Source: Clostridia bacterium
Lineage (GTDB): Bacteria; Bacillota_A; Clostridia; Oscillospirales; CAG-272
Length of the DNA: 64,000 nt
Assembly (NCBI GenBank): GCA_017501175.1
Contig: JAFVXK010000014.1
Coordinates: 8,988-72,987, forward strand
Direction of reading: 5' to 3'
Shown: one piece after another, positions 25,501-34,749 of the stretch
Layout: each line of letters starts with the position of its first letter
Numbering within the stretch: position 1 is the first letter of the stretch
The notes under the pieces: generated by a model
What the model was told of the DNA's origin: nothing
What the model saw: only the letters and a program-made list of their open reading frames with translations
The model's database searches: none
Program-made: the position numbers and the translations under genes

Positions 25501-26007
25501 ATGAGCAGTAAGGATAAGAATTGCGCTCTTTGCGGAGCGGTAGCAGAGAAGGAAGAGCCTGCAATATTAGCGCTTGGAAATTACGGATACCCAAGATACC
25601 TTTGCGACGAGTGCGAGGCAGAGCTTGATACCGCAACCCTCGGAAAAGATTACGATGAGGTGGCTGAGGCAATAGGCAGGCTTGCCAAAAAGACCGATAG
25701 CTTTGGTAAGGACGATAAGATAACCCTTAAAACTATGAAGGAAATACTCGAAGCCAGCGCTAAAAGAGCAAATGAAATCAAGGAAGGCAGCTACGATTTC
25801 GCGCTTGACGAGAAGGAACCCGAGGAGGACGAGGAGGGCTTCGACGAAATACCCGAAGAACTTCGCGAGACCGAAGAGGATAAGGCTCGCGATGAAAAAG
25901 AGGCAAAGTTCAACAAAAAGCTCGATAAGATTACAAACTGGATTTGGGTTGTGGTTTTTGCAGGACTTGCAGCTTTCTTCGTTTTGAGGTTTATGGGAAT
26001 TATATAA
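25501..26007 (+). CDS. Zinc-ribbon membrane-anchored protein
   Basis: A 168-aa protein. The N-terminus has two Cys pairs (NCALCGAV and YLCDECEAEL) that probably form a zinc ribbon. A charged middle, very acidic at about residues 105-135 (EEDEEGFDEIPEE), precedes one C-terminal membrane helix (IWVVVFAGLAAFFVLRF). It would therefore be a tail-anchored cytoplasmic protein. AAGGAG precedes the ATG and it follows the DUF896 gene by 11 nt. I do not recognise a family with a known function. Confidence 0.75.
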   Translation: MSSKDKNCALCGAVAEKEEPAILALGNYGYPRYLCDECEAELDTATLGKDYDEVAEAIGRLAKKTDSFGKDDKITLKTMKEILEASAKRANEIKEGSYDFALDEKEPEEDEEGFDEIPEELRETEEDKARDEKEAKFNKKLDKITNWIWVVVFAGLAAFFVLRFMGII

Positions 26008-26023
26008 CGAACTTAACACGGGT

Positions 26024-26131
26024 AGGGACTATTGTTGATAATGACAACCATAGTTTACAAAATCTACTCCGCGCAAAGCACAACAGAATAAAATCAAGTC
26101 CCTTCGCATAGCCTTTAGCGGAGGGACTTTT
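26024..26131 (+). promoter_or_regulatory. Leader with ribosome-site-masking hairpin before the symporter
   Basis: AAGTCCCT (26096-26103) pairs with AGGGACTT (26122-26129). The 3' arm contains the GGAGGG ribosome site for ATG 26132 and is followed by TTTT. A second AGGGACT copy at 26024-26030 could pair with the same 5' arm and free the site. A possible promoter (TTGATA-17-CAAAAT) lies at 26035-26063. No known riboswitch class is recognised. Confidence 0.5.
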
Positions 26132-27382
26132 ATGTTTATTTTACCGATTATTGTTACTGCGCTTGGCGTTTTTTTGCTTTTCAAGCTTCGCTTTTTTTCT
26201 ATTTTGCACCCTATCAAAACCGCGAAGGGCTGTATATCCTCGGTTATGGACGGTGGCTTTTTTTCGCTTGCTTTGGCACTTGCAGGTACGCTCGGCGTCG
26301 GCAACATCTTCGGGGTCGCGATAAGTATAACGGTTGGAGGCGCGGGGAGCGTTCTCTGGCTTCTCATATCGAGCGTTTTTGCCGCAATTATCAAATACGC
26401 CGAGGCGCTTGTCAGCGTAGATGCGCTTGAAGGGGCGTCGCAGGGCGGAATGATGTACGTTATAAGAAAAAGGTTGAAAAACGGGAAATTCCTCGGAAAT
26501 CTGTATGCTGCAATTTGCCTTCTTTTAGCCTTTGTTATGGGCGCGGCTATGCAGAGCTCTGCCGCAGTATCCTCGGCGGTGCTCGTGTCCGATATGCCGA
26601 AGTCTGTTTTTACGGTTGGATTTGTTGCCCTGACACTCATATTTATTTTCGGAAACCGCGAAAAAATCAAAACGGTAACCGCGATTTTAATACCCGTTGC
26701 CGCGCTTTGCTATTCGATTATTTCGTTTGCAGTCATTTTTCGTCATTTCGGAGAAATTCCAAGAGTGATAAACCTAGTAATTTCGTCAGCCCTGACACCC
26801 CGCGCGGCAGGGGGCGGTATTCTTGGATATCTTGCCGCCTCGCCCATAGTCAGAGGCTACTCCACAGGAATACTCTCAAATGAGGCGGGCGCAGGTACGT
26901 CTTCAATGGCACACGCATCGTTTAAAGATAAAACACCTGCTTTTGCAGGGCTTTCGGGAATGCTCGAGGCAATTCTTGACACGGCGGTTTTTTGTATGCT
27001 TACCGCCTTCGCAATTCTGCTCCCAAATCCCGAGCCTTCCGTCATCAGCGGCGCGGAGCTTGTCGTATCCTCGCTTGCAAACGCATTTCCTTGCGCCGAC
27101 GCCGTCCTGTTGGTATCGGTTACGGCGTTTGCTCTTGCGGCGGTGGTTTGCTGGTACTATTACGGCTCGGTTTGCTCAAGGTATCTTTTCGGAGTGCGTG
27201 CCGACAGGCTGTTTTTTGCCATATATTTCGTAGCGGTCTTGGCGGGAGCTCTCTTTGATTGCTCGGTTTTTGCATCGCTCTCCGACGTTCTGCTTCTATT
27301 ACTCGCCCTTCTCACAGCGCCCGTGATAATAAAAAGCTCCGACAGAATAAAGACCCTGTCGGAGCTGGAAGGCATAATTTAA
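26132..27382 (+). CDS. Sodium:alanine/glycine symporter (AGCS family)
   Basis: A 416-aa protein with about 10-11 membrane helices. The signatures of the AGCS family are present: LAGTLGVGNIFGVA, GGAGSVLWLLISSVF, IIKYAEALVS and the later GILSNEAGAGTSSMAHAS. It imports alanine or glycine with sodium. The chain is shorter than the family's usual 450-480 aa because the first helix region is brief. The gene overlaps the convergent hom gene by 4 nt. The ribosome site is inside a hairpin, so expression may be controlled at translation. Confidence 0.9.
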   Translation: MFILPIIVTALGVFLLFKLRFFSILHPIKTAKGCISSVMDGGFFSLALALAGTLGVGNIFGVAISITVGGAGSVLWLLISSVFAAIIKYAEALVSVDALEGASQGGMMYVIRKRLKNGKFLGNLYAAICLLLAFVMGAAMQSSAAVSSAVLVSDMPKSVFTVGFVALTLIFIFGNREKIKTVTAILIPVAALCYSIISFAVIFRHFGEIPRVINLVISSALTPRAAGGGILGYLAASPIVRGYSTGILSNEAGAGTSSMAHASFKDKTPAFAGLSGMLEAILDTAVFCMLTAFAILLPNPEPSVISGAELVVSSLANAFPCADAVLLVSVTAFALAAVVCWYYYGSVCSRYLFGVRADRLFFAIYFVAVLAGALFDCSVFASLSDVLLLLLALLTAPVIIKSSDRIKTLSELEGII

Positions 27383-28581
27383 AGCATACGGATTCTGGAA
27401 ATGGGAGAAGCTGGAAGCTCCGAGAGCTTTTCTCTCATTTCTCTTTCCGAAAGTGGCGGAGTTATGACGAGAAGCTCGTTTTCACTCTCGATAAACTGCA
27501 CCGAGCCGAAAACTTTCTTGACCGCCGTCTCGCAATCCTTTGAGAAAGCAAGATAGTTTTTCGAGATAAATGAGTCGAAGACGTCGCCAACGCTTGTGCC
27601 ATCCTTTGCGAATACGGGATTTGCACAGCATCTTCCGGAGCGCATAACCTGCATAAGATCGCCGACCATAGCCGATGCCGTAGCGCCGGCACCCGCACCC
27701 GGACCGTAGAACATTACGTTGCCGAGAGGCTCTGCTATAACCTCAACCGCGTTGAATACGCCGTTAACGCTTGCAAGAGGAGTGTCGCTGGGAAGCATAA
27801 AGGGCGCAACCATAATTTTGGGAGTATCGCCGTCGATGACGCATCTGCCGAGAAGCTTAATTGCCGAGCCTATTTTTCTTGCCGCGGTGACGTCCTCAGC
27901 TCTGATACCCGTGATTCCCTCGGTGTGAACGCTGTCGGGAGAGAAGAGCTTTCCCGTTGCAAGAGCCGTGAGAATAACTATCTTTCTGCAGGCGTCAATA
28001 CCGAGAATATCAGCGTCGGGATTTCTCTCGGCATAGCCCTTGTCCTGCGCGCTCTTCAGGGCGGTGTCAAAGCTGTCGCCGAAGGAAAACATCTTGGTGA
28101 GTATATAATTGGTTGTTCCGTTGAGAATACCGCGAACCTCGCGTATCTTGTTCTGTCCGACGCAGTTTATCATAGGCGAAATTACGGGAATACCGCCGCC
28201 GACAGCCGCCTCAAATCTATATGAAACACCGTTTTCCAAAGCAAGCGCGAGAAACTCGTCGCCGAAGTTTGCGACGACCTCTTTGTTAGAAGTTATAACG
28301 CTCTTGCCCGATTTGAGAGCCGCGACGGTGTACTCGTATGCAGGGTGAGAGCCGCCCATAGCCTCAATAACCACCGAAACCTCGGGGTCGTTAACGATTT
28401 TATCAAAATCCTTCGTCACTCTGTCAGCAAAGGGGGAGTTCGGGAACTCTCTGAGGTCGAGGATATGCTTTATGTATATCCCATCGCCGCCGAGCTTTGA
28501 TGCTTCGCTTTGGTTTTTTGTAATAAGGTCAGCGACGCCGCCGCCGACAACGCCGAAGCCGAGAATTGCAATATTAGTCAT
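27379..28581 (-). CDS. hom: Homoserine dehydrogenase
   Basis: A 400-aa enzyme reducing aspartate semialdehyde to homoserine on the way to threonine and methionine. The NAD(P) motif ILGFGVVGGGVADL is at the N-terminus. The substrate region has SNKEVVANFG, EAAVGGGIPVI and RGILNGTTNYILTKM, and the segment around GYAERNPDADILGIDACRK carries the catalytic Asp/Lys. A C-terminal domain of about 70 aa replaces a clear ACT domain. It has its own TTGAAA/TATAAT promoter. Confidence 0.95.
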   Translation of the reverse strand: MTNIAILGFGVVGGGVADLITKNQSEASKLGGDGIYIKHILDLREFPNSPFADRVTKDFDKIVNDPEVSVVIEAMGGSHPAYEYTVAALKSGKSVITSNKEVVANFGDEFLALALENGVSYRFEAAVGGGIPVISPMINCVGQNKIREVRGILNGTTNYILTKMFSFGDSFDTALKSAQDKGYAERNPDADILGIDACRKIVILTALATGKLFSPDSVHTEGITGIRAEDVTAARKIGSAIKLLGRCVIDGDTPKIMVAPFMLPSDTPLASVNGVFNAVEVIAEPLGNVMFYGPGAGAGATASAMVGDLMQVMRSGRCCANPVFAKDGTSVGDVFDSFISKNYLAFSKDCETAVKKVFGSVQFIESENELLVITPPLSEREMREKLSELPASPISRIRML

Positions 28582-28614
28582 AGTTTTTTACTCCGTTTGG
28601 GTGTGTTATCAACG

Positions 28615-28643
28615 ATTATACCACACTTTTTTAAAAATTTCAA
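28615..28643 (-). promoter_or_regulatory. Promoter of hom
   Basis: TTGAAA, a 17-bp spacer and TATAAT on the reverse strand. Confidence 0.78.
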
Positions 28644-28661
28644 GAGCTAATATATCAAATG

Positions 28662-28694
28662 AGTCGGATTTTGCAAAAAAAGCAAAATCCGACT
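28662..28694 (-). terminator. Terminator of the M23 gene
   Basis: 13-bp perfect arms (AGTCGGATTTTGC and complement) around seven A, directly after the M23 stop codon at 28702. Confidence 0.75.
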
Positions 28695-28701
28695 GTTCCT
28701 T

Positions 28702-29379
28702 TTAGGCTTCGTTTATGCCGAGGGCTTCCTTTTTGGTATCCTCGGACATATAGTCGAGAGGATTTACAGCCTCGTCAGCGAGCTTAACCTCGAAGTGAAG
28801 GTGGGGCTCATCTGCAAGCTCGGAAATAGACGTATCGCCGACAGTGCCTATTCTGTCACCGCGTTTTACCTCGTCGCCAACCTTAATAAAAGCCGCGTCC
28901 TCGACGGTAAGGTTCGAATATACCGTCTTGACGTTAGATGCGTGAGTTATCTCTACGGTTCTGCCGAGAAGCGCGTGGTCGTACATAGCCGTGACTATTC
29001 CGTCGGCTGCGGCTACAACCTCTGCCGCCTCGTCGGTTGAAATGTCAATACCCGTGTGAACTCTCCACTCCTCAAGAGTGTCGGAGAACACAGGAGCATC
29101 GTGACTGTGTCCCTTCATCATCACGCCCACGGTAGGCGCTGAAAGTGTGAGCTTTTCCTCGGGCTTGTTTTCGTCTGCGGGGGGTTCTTCCGAGGGGGGA
29201 TTTTGCGTGCCATCGCCCGTGCCGTCGGTTACGGGCGGCTTCTCGTCGGGGTTTTCCTTGCCGAGAGTTGCTGATAATATGCCGACCACAACGGCGCTGA
29301 TACAGAGAATTGCGATAACTGCGCCGTAAATTATTTTCTGTGCGGCAGGCTTGTCGCTGAATTTGATTTTTTTATCCAT
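28702..29379 (-). CDS. M23 peptidase-like membrane protein (SpoIIQ-like)
   Basis: A 225-aa protein with one N-terminal membrane helix (residues about 15-40), a Pro/Glu-rich extracytoplasmic linker and a C-terminal LytM domain. The metal ligands appear kept: HTGIDIS and HLHFEV. It resembles SpoIIQ of spore-formers, which sits in the forespore membrane during engulfment, but general cell-wall hydrolases share the layout. If it is SpoIIQ, the organism probably forms spores; no other sporulation gene is in the window. Confidence 0.82.
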   Translation of the reverse strand: MDKKIKFSDKPAAQKIIYGAVIAILCISAVVVGILSATLGKENPDEKPPVTDGTGDGTQNPPSEEPPADENKPEEKLTLSAPTVGVMMKGHSHDAPVFSDTLEEWRVHTGIDISTDEAAEVVAAADGIVTAMYDHALLGRTVEITHASNVKTVYSNLTVEDAAFIKVGDEVKRGDRIGTVGDTSISELADEPHLHFEVKLADEAVNPLDYMSEDTKKEALGINEA

Positions 29380-29513
29380 TTCTTTTCCTTTCTTTTTTGT
29401 CGATGTTGCTATTTTAACCGAGATGAAGGGAATTATTCACTGTAATGACAAAAAAACTTGCTGCAAAGGCGGCTATTTAACCTTCACATAACAAACTTTT
29501 AAAGAGAATTTTG

Positions 29514-29543
29514 TTGTAATTTACGTACTCTGCGTGGTATAAT
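29514..29543 (+). promoter_or_regulatory. Promoter of the Na/Pi transporter
   Basis: TTGTAA, an 18-bp spacer and TATAAT. Confidence 0.65.
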
Positions 29544-29605
29544 TAGCAATGGTGGGAGAATCTGCTTTAAACAAACTGCGCCCACCTTTAAGTAAGGAGA
29601 ATTTT

Positions 29606-31291
29606 ATGATACTGACAGCAGAAGAAATTTTGCAGCTCGTGCAGAGCCTTATATGGCTGCTTGCGGGCGTTGGAGTTTTCATCGTAGGAATGAATTTTTT
29701 GAGCGATGCTCTCGAAAAAAGCGCGGGTAGCGGAATGAAGCGAATGCTCGAAAAAATTAGCAACAATCGCCTCTCAGGTGTCGGAATAGGTGCGGGAGTT
29801 ACGGCTATTATTCAGAGCTCCTCGGCTACCTCGGTTATGGTTATCGGTCTTGTAAACGCAGGGGTTATGACGCTTATGCAGGCGACGCCGATAATTATGG
29901 GTGCGAATATCGGTACGACCATTACCGGCGTGCTCGTCGCTCTCAAGAACGATTACTTCAATATGCTTATGTACCTTTCGGCTTTTGCCGGAGTTATGAT
30001 GGGCTTCTCTAAGAATGAAAAGGTAAAGCTTGCAGGACTTCTTTCTTCGGGACTCGGTCTTATCTTCGTCGGACTTAACGTAATGAGCAGTAAGGCGGCT
30101 TTCAAGAATCCTCTCGTGGAGGAGCTATTCACAAGCGTGTTCAAGACTATCGATTTCCCTCTGCTTCTTATTTTGGTCGGCGTTATATTCACCGCACTTA
30201 TCCAGAGCTCATCGGCGGCTACCGGTGTTGTTATCACTATGGTGGGCACGGGAGTTCTTCCACTTGAGCTTGCTCTCTTTATCGTCCTCGGTGCGAACAT
30301 TGGCACCTGCGTTACGGCACTTCTTGCATCGGTTGGAGCGAACGCCAACTCAAAGAGGGTTGCTCTTATACACTTCACCTTTAATCTTATAGGAACGGTG
30401 CTCTTTACGGCTCTTATATGGATATTTAAAGAGCCTGCCGTAAATCTTCTTGTGTCCCTTTTCCCCGGCGACGACCCGATGTCGCTTCAGATGCGCGTAT
30501 CGCTCTTCCACGTTATCTTCAACCTAACCACGACGTTAGTGCTTCTTCCGTTCGTTAAACAGCTTGTCAGGTATTCCTGCCTCGTTATCAAAGATAAAAA
30601 GGCAGAGGAGCAGACGCTTGCGCTTAAATACGTTGACGACAGACTTCTCACCACTCCCCACATTGCTCTCGTGCAGGTCAAAAAGGAGATTGACTATATG
30701 CTCTCTCTCGTAGAGCGAAATATGAATCTCTCAGTTGCCGCTATGGAGGCGGGTGACGTCGATGATGTAGGGGAGGTCGAAGCGAATGAGGCGGTAATAG
30801 ACTTCACCAACGGCGCTCTGACCAAGTTTTTAATCAAGCTTTCGGCAAACGCCTCGCGGAGCGACGAGGAGATTATAGGCTCGTATTTCCACGTGCTGAA
30901 CGACCTTGAGCGTATAGGCGACCACGCCGAGAATTTCTATGAAATAGGCGAGGAGATGCGCTCAAAGAAGATAGAATTTTCCGAGCGCGCAGCGGGTGAC
31001 GTCAAGAGTATGTACGGGCTCATTTTCGATATGCTCGTAATTGCAAAGGACGCCTTTGAGAATCTCAACAAGGAGAGGCTTCAGGAACTTCTATCCATTG
31101 AAAATCGGGTAGATGGAATGAAGAAGGAGCTCATAGCGAGTCACTTCTCCCGTCTTGCCGAGGGTAACTGTACCTTGGAGGTTAGCCCCTATTATTCCTC
31201 CGCTATTTTGGGACTCGAACGCGTAGCAGACCACCTTGTCAACGTAGGTTACAGCATCGTCAGCCCGATAGGCTCGGAAAAAGAACTCTAA
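29606..31291 (+). CDS. Na+/phosphate cotransporter with PhoU-like tail
   Basis: A 561-aa protein of the NptA/PNaS family. Two inverted transport repeats carry AIIQSSSATSVMVIGLVNAG and ALIQSSSAATGVVITMVGTG, with GANIGT following each. After about nine helices the C-terminal 220 residues form a PhoU-like helical domain (HVLNDLERIGDHAENFYE; LERVADHLVNVGY). ATG at 29606 is preceded by AAGGAG. It probably imports phosphate with sodium, with the tail as a regulatory part. Confidence 0.92.
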   Translation: MILTAEEILQLVQSLIWLLAGVGVFIVGMNFLSDALEKSAGSGMKRMLEKISNNRLSGVGIGAGVTAIIQSSSATSVMVIGLVNAGVMTLMQATPIIMGANIGTTITGVLVALKNDYFNMLMYLSAFAGVMMGFSKNEKVKLAGLLSSGLGLIFVGLNVMSSKAAFKNPLVEELFTSVFKTIDFPLLLILVGVIFTALIQSSSAATGVVITMVGTGVLPLELALFIVLGANIGTCVTALLASVGANANSKRVALIHFTFNLIGTVLFTALIWIFKEPAVNLLVSLFPGDDPMSLQMRVSLFHVIFNLTTTLVLLPFVKQLVRYSCLVIKDKKAEEQTLALKYVDDRLLTTPHIALVQVKKEIDYMLSLVERNMNLSVAAMEAGDVDDVGEVEANEAVIDFTNGALTKFLIKLSANASRSDEEIIGSYFHVLNDLERIGDHAENFYEIGEEMRSKKIEFSERAAGDVKSMYGLIFDMLVIAKDAFENLNKERLQELLSIENRVDGMKKELIASHFSRLAEGNCTLEVSPYYSSAILGLERVADHLVNVGYSIVSPIGSEKEL

Positions 31292-31296
31292 TATAA

Positions 31297-31329
31297 AAGA
31301 GGGACTGCGTCAAATTACGCAGCCCCTTT
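31297..31329 (+). terminator. Terminator of the Na/Pi gene
   Basis: CTGCGT/ACGCAG inner stem extended by AGAGGG and CCCCTTT with one bulge, ending in T-rich sequence. Confidence 0.75.
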
Positions 31330-31361
31330 ACTCTTGATGTGCGGTTTTATTTAAATAAATC

Positions 31362-31390
31362 TTGACATTGCCGCAGGATTAGTATATAAT
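31362..31390 (+). promoter_or_regulatory. Promoter of the kinase-argS-yebC operon
   Basis: TTGACA, a 17-bp spacer and TATAAT: full consensus. Confidence 0.88.
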
Positions 31391-31431
31391 ATATAAGTTA
31401 AAATATTCTTTATTATTGTGAGGACGGAAAA

Positions 31432-32253
31432 ATGAAGGGAAAGATTTCGCTTGCAGGCGACCTCGGCAGCGGCAAGAGCACCGTGTCGAAGATAATCATT
31501 GACCGACTTGGCGCAGAATATTATTCAACAGGCGCTATTGTCAGAAGCGTTGCCGAGCGGCACGGAATGAGCGTCGTTGAGCTGAATAAATACATGGAAA
31601 CTCACCCCGAGATAGACCACGAGATAGACGACGGACTGAAGGCTCTCTCCGAGGTTGACAAGCTTCTTATAATAGACTCGCGTATGGCGTGGCACTTCAC
31701 GCGCGGCACGTTCAAGGTCTATCTTTCCATTGATATAGAAACAGGTGCGCTCCGAATTATGAACGCAAACAGAGAGGGTGAGCACAGAGCAACCCTTGAG
31801 GAAACGGTAAAGGATACCCGTGACCGCCGCGCAAGCGAGAAACGGAGATATATGGAGCAGTACGGTGTGGATATAAAGGACCTCACCAACTACTCTTTGA
31901 TAGTCGATACCACCTACGCCTCACCCGAGGAGATAGCCGAGCTTATTATGGATTCCTTCGAGGAGTGGCAGTCGGACAGCTCCTTTGCCCGCGCCTACAT
32001 ATCGCCCTCGCGCCTTAACTACATCGACGACGAGGCAGACGCGCCCGAGGTTAACAGACGCGCCTCAATGCTCGATGAGGGAATAGAGATTCCCGAGGTC
32101 ACGGTCTTTGAGTGCGACGGAGAGTTCTACGTTGAGGACGGACTTGAATCCGCTCTTGCCTACGCTTTTAATATGGAAACCTTCGTTCCCGCAAGGCTCG
32201 TTAAGGGCGAGTGCGGAGAGCGCAGTTACATAAAAATGAAAAATTCGCTTTAA
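31432..32253 (+). CDS. Cytidylate-kinase-like protein with a ParB-like C-terminal domain
   Basis: A 273-aa protein. Residues 1-180 form a P-loop kinase of the archaeal-type CMP kinase group: ISLAGDLGSGKSTVSKI (Walker A), DSRMAWHF, and RRASEKRRYMEQYGVD in the lid region. Residues about 185-273 resemble a ParB/sulfiredoxin-like fold: ISPSRLNYID, then IEIPEVTVFECDGEFYVEDG and LESALAYA, where the usual VDGH is VEDG. The substrate is unknown. It starts the operon with argS 10 nt downstream. Confidence 0.72.
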   Translation: MKGKISLAGDLGSGKSTVSKIIIDRLGAEYYSTGAIVRSVAERHGMSVVELNKYMETHPEIDHEIDDGLKALSEVDKLLIIDSRMAWHFTRGTFKVYLSIDIETGALRIMNANREGEHRATLEETVKDTRDRRASEKRRYMEQYGVDIKDLTNYSLIVDTTYASPEEIAELIMDSFEEWQSDSSFARAYISPSRLNYIDDEADAPEVNRRASMLDEGIEIPEVTVFECDGEFYVEDGLESALAYAFNMETFVPARLVKGECGERSYIKMKNSL

Positions 32254-32263
32254 TGAGGTTGAT

Positions 32264-33991
32264 ATGCTTATATTAAAGAATAAAACAGCCGCTCTTCTTG
32301 AGGACGCGGTAAAAAACAGCTTTGGTGAGGGACTTCTCTCTGCCGCCGATATATTCGCAATGCTGGAGTATCCGCCCGATAGCTCAATGGGCGACCTTGC
32401 CCTTCCTTGCTTCAAGCTTTCAAAGGCACTCCGTCGTTCTCCCGTACAGATAGCCGACACGCTTGCCACAGCGCTTAAGTGCGACGAGTTCTCCGAGGTT
32501 TCGGCTGTCAACGGTTACCTTAACTTCAAAATAAACGCCTCGGCGTTTGCCGCGCGCGTTATCTCGGACGTCGAGAGGCTTGGCGATAAGTACGGCTCCC
32601 CCCTTGACGGAGAGGGAAAGACGGTGGTTCTTGACTACTCCTCGCCAAACGTCGCAAAGCCCTTCCACATCGGACATCTCGGCACGACGGTTATCGGTCA
32701 CTCCTTGAAGCTTCTTCACGAGTTCGCCGGCTATAAGTGCGTCGGCATCAATTACCTCGGTGACTGGGGCACGCAGTTTGGTAAGCTCATCGTCGCATAC
32801 AAAAAGTGGGGCGACAAGGCTCTTATAGAGAAGGGTGGAGTTGATGAGCTCGTTAAGCTTTACGTCAGAATAAACAACGAGATAAAGGACGAGGAGGAGC
32901 GCGGAATTACCGTGCTTGCCGACGAGTCGCGAGCAGAGTTTACCAAGCTCGAGCATAACGATGAGGAAAATCTTGCGCTCTGGCGCTGGTTCGTTTCCGT
33001 AAGCCTTGAGGAGTATCAGAAAACCTATAAGCTCCTCGGCATTGAGTTCGACAGCTACAAGGGCGAGTCCTTCTACACCGATAAAATGCCCGCCGAGGTC
33101 GAGAAGCTTCGTAATATGGGACTTCTTGAAATCGACGACGGCGCGTCCATAGTTAACCTTGAAAAATGGAATATGCCAGTATGTCTTATACTTAAACGTG
33201 ACGGTTCGACGCTTTATCCTACGCGCGACATCGCCGCCGCGGTATATAGACAGAAAACCTACGGCTTTGACAAGGCAATATACGTAACGAGCGCGGCACA
33301 GTCGCTTCACTTCGCACAGTGGTTCAAGGTCGTTGAGCTTATGGGCTACGATTGGTATAATAAGCTTGTCCACGTCCCCTACGGCACGGTCAGCATCAAC
33401 GGCGCAAAGCTTGCGACGAGAACCGGTAACGTCATTCTATTGAAGGACCTCTTTGCCGAGGCGATAAGCCGTGTTTACGACATCACGAAGGAAAAGCACC
33501 CCGACCCGGAGGAGTGCCAAAAAATAGCAGAGAAGGTCGGTGTTGGCGCGATAGTGTTCTACTATCTCTCGAACAACCGTATGCGTGACATCAACTTTAT
33601 GATGGAGGACGCACTTTCCTTCGACGGAAACACAGGTCCTTACGCGCAGTACACCTACGCCCGCACCTGCTCGGTACTTGAAAAGGCGCAGGGTATGAGA
33701 GCCGAGCTTACCGACGCTCCCCTCACCGCAGAGGAAACCGAGCTTGTCAAGACACTTGCAATATTCCCGGAGCGCATCAAGTCGGCAATAGACGACTACG
33801 AGCCGAGCACGGTTACGAGATATATACTCGACCTTTGCGCCGCATTCAACCATTTCTATCACGAGTGTAAGATAGTCAATTGCGAGGACGAGGCACAGCG
33901 CTCCTCGCGTATAGCGCTCACAAGAGCGGCAAACCGTGTGCTTAAAACCGCCCTCGAGCTTATCTGTATGCAGACGCCCGAGAAGATATAA
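32264..33991 (+). CDS. argS: Arginyl-tRNA synthetase
   Basis: A 575-aa class I synthetase charging tRNA-Arg. It has the N-terminal Add1 domain (about 1-110) and SSPNVAKPFHIGHLGTTVIG (HIGH motif as FHIGH, about residue 127). The KMSKS position reads TRTGNVILL, as in many bacterial ArgRS. A C-terminal anticodon-binding DALR domain begins at TGPYAQYTYARTCSVL and ends with the family's LGLICMQTPEKI-like tail. Gap to the kinase 10 nt; to yebC 29 nt. Confidence 0.95.
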   Translation: MLILKNKTAALLEDAVKNSFGEGLLSAADIFAMLEYPPDSSMGDLALPCFKLSKALRRSPVQIADTLATALKCDEFSEVSAVNGYLNFKINASAFAARVISDVERLGDKYGSPLDGEGKTVVLDYSSPNVAKPFHIGHLGTTVIGHSLKLLHEFAGYKCVGINYLGDWGTQFGKLIVAYKKWGDKALIEKGGVDELVKLYVRINNEIKDEEERGITVLADESRAEFTKLEHNDEENLALWRWFVSVSLEEYQKTYKLLGIEFDSYKGESFYTDKMPAEVEKLRNMGLLEIDDGASIVNLEKWNMPVCLILKRDGSTLYPTRDIAAAVYRQKTYGFDKAIYVTSAAQSLHFAQWFKVVELMGYDWYNKLVHVPYGTVSINGAKLATRTGNVILLKDLFAEAISRVYDITKEKHPDPEECQKIAEKVGVGAIVFYYLSNNRMRDINFMMEDALSFDGNTGPYAQYTYARTCSVLEKAQGMRAELTDAPLTAEETELVKTLAIFPERIKSAIDDYEPSTVTRYILDLCAAFNHFYHECKIVNCEDEAQRSSRIALTRAANRVLKTALELICMQTPEKI

Positions 33992-34020
33992 AGAGATAAA
34001 AAAGAACGGAGATAAATTAT

Positions 34021-34746
34021 ATGTCAGGACATTCAAAGTGGAATAATATCAAGCACAAAAAAGAGAAGGCGGACGCCGCAAAGGCGAAAATCTTCACCAA
34101 AATCGGTAAGGAGATGGCGGTAGCTATCAAGGCGGGCGGTCCCGACCCGAATAACAACTCCAAGCTCCGCGACCTCATCGCAAAGGCAAAGGCTAACAAC
34201 GTTCCTAACGATAACATTCAGAGAACCATCAAGAAGTTCTCGGATAACAGCGACATCAACTTTGAAGAAATCGTATATGAGGGCTACGGTCCATCGGGAG
34301 TTGCAATTATAGTTGAAACCTCGACGGATAACCGCAACCGTACCGCAGGCAACGTCCGCGCGGCATTCTCAAAGTACGGCGGAAACCTCGGTCAGAACGG
34401 CTGCGTCGGTTATCTTTTCGAGGAGAAGGGTGTTATCACTATAGTTGACGAGGACGACGAAATAGACGAGGATAAGATTATGGAGGACGCGCTTGAGGCA
34501 GGCGCTGAGGACATCAAGTGCGACGAGGGTGAGTATTCGATTTATACCGACCCCGCCGACCTCGATGCAGTCCGTGACGCAATAATCGCCCTCGGCTACA
34601 AGATTGAAACTGCCGACCTTGCAAAAGTTCCCACCACCTACACCGAGCTTACCTCCGAGGAGGATATAGCGAATATGGAGAAGATGCTTGACAAGTTCAA
34701 TGAAGATGATGATGTCAACGCCGTCTATACTAACTGGGATAATTGA
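34021..34746 (+). CDS. yebC: YebC/TACO1-family regulator
   Basis: A 241-aa protein with the family's N-terminus MSGHSKWNNIKHKKEKADA and motifs GPDPNNNSKLRDLI, YEGYGPSGVAIIVE, TDNRNRTA and FSKYGGNLG. YebC proteins act as transcription regulators or help ribosomes through difficult proline stretches; which applies here is not visible. It closes the kinase-argS operon. A repeat-rich spacer of 262 bp follows. Confidence 0.95.
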   Translation: MSGHSKWNNIKHKKEKADAAKAKIFTKIGKEMAVAIKAGGPDPNNNSKLRDLIAKAKANNVPNDNIQRTIKKFSDNSDINFEEIVYEGYGPSGVAIIVETSTDNRNRTAGNVRAAFSKYGGNLGQNGCVGYLFEEKGVITIVDEDDEIDEDKIMEDALEAGAEDIKCDEGEYSIYTDPADLDAVRDAIIALGYKIETADLAKVPTTYTELTSEEDIANMEKMLDKFNEDDDVNAVYTNWDN

Positions 34747-34749
34747 CGT

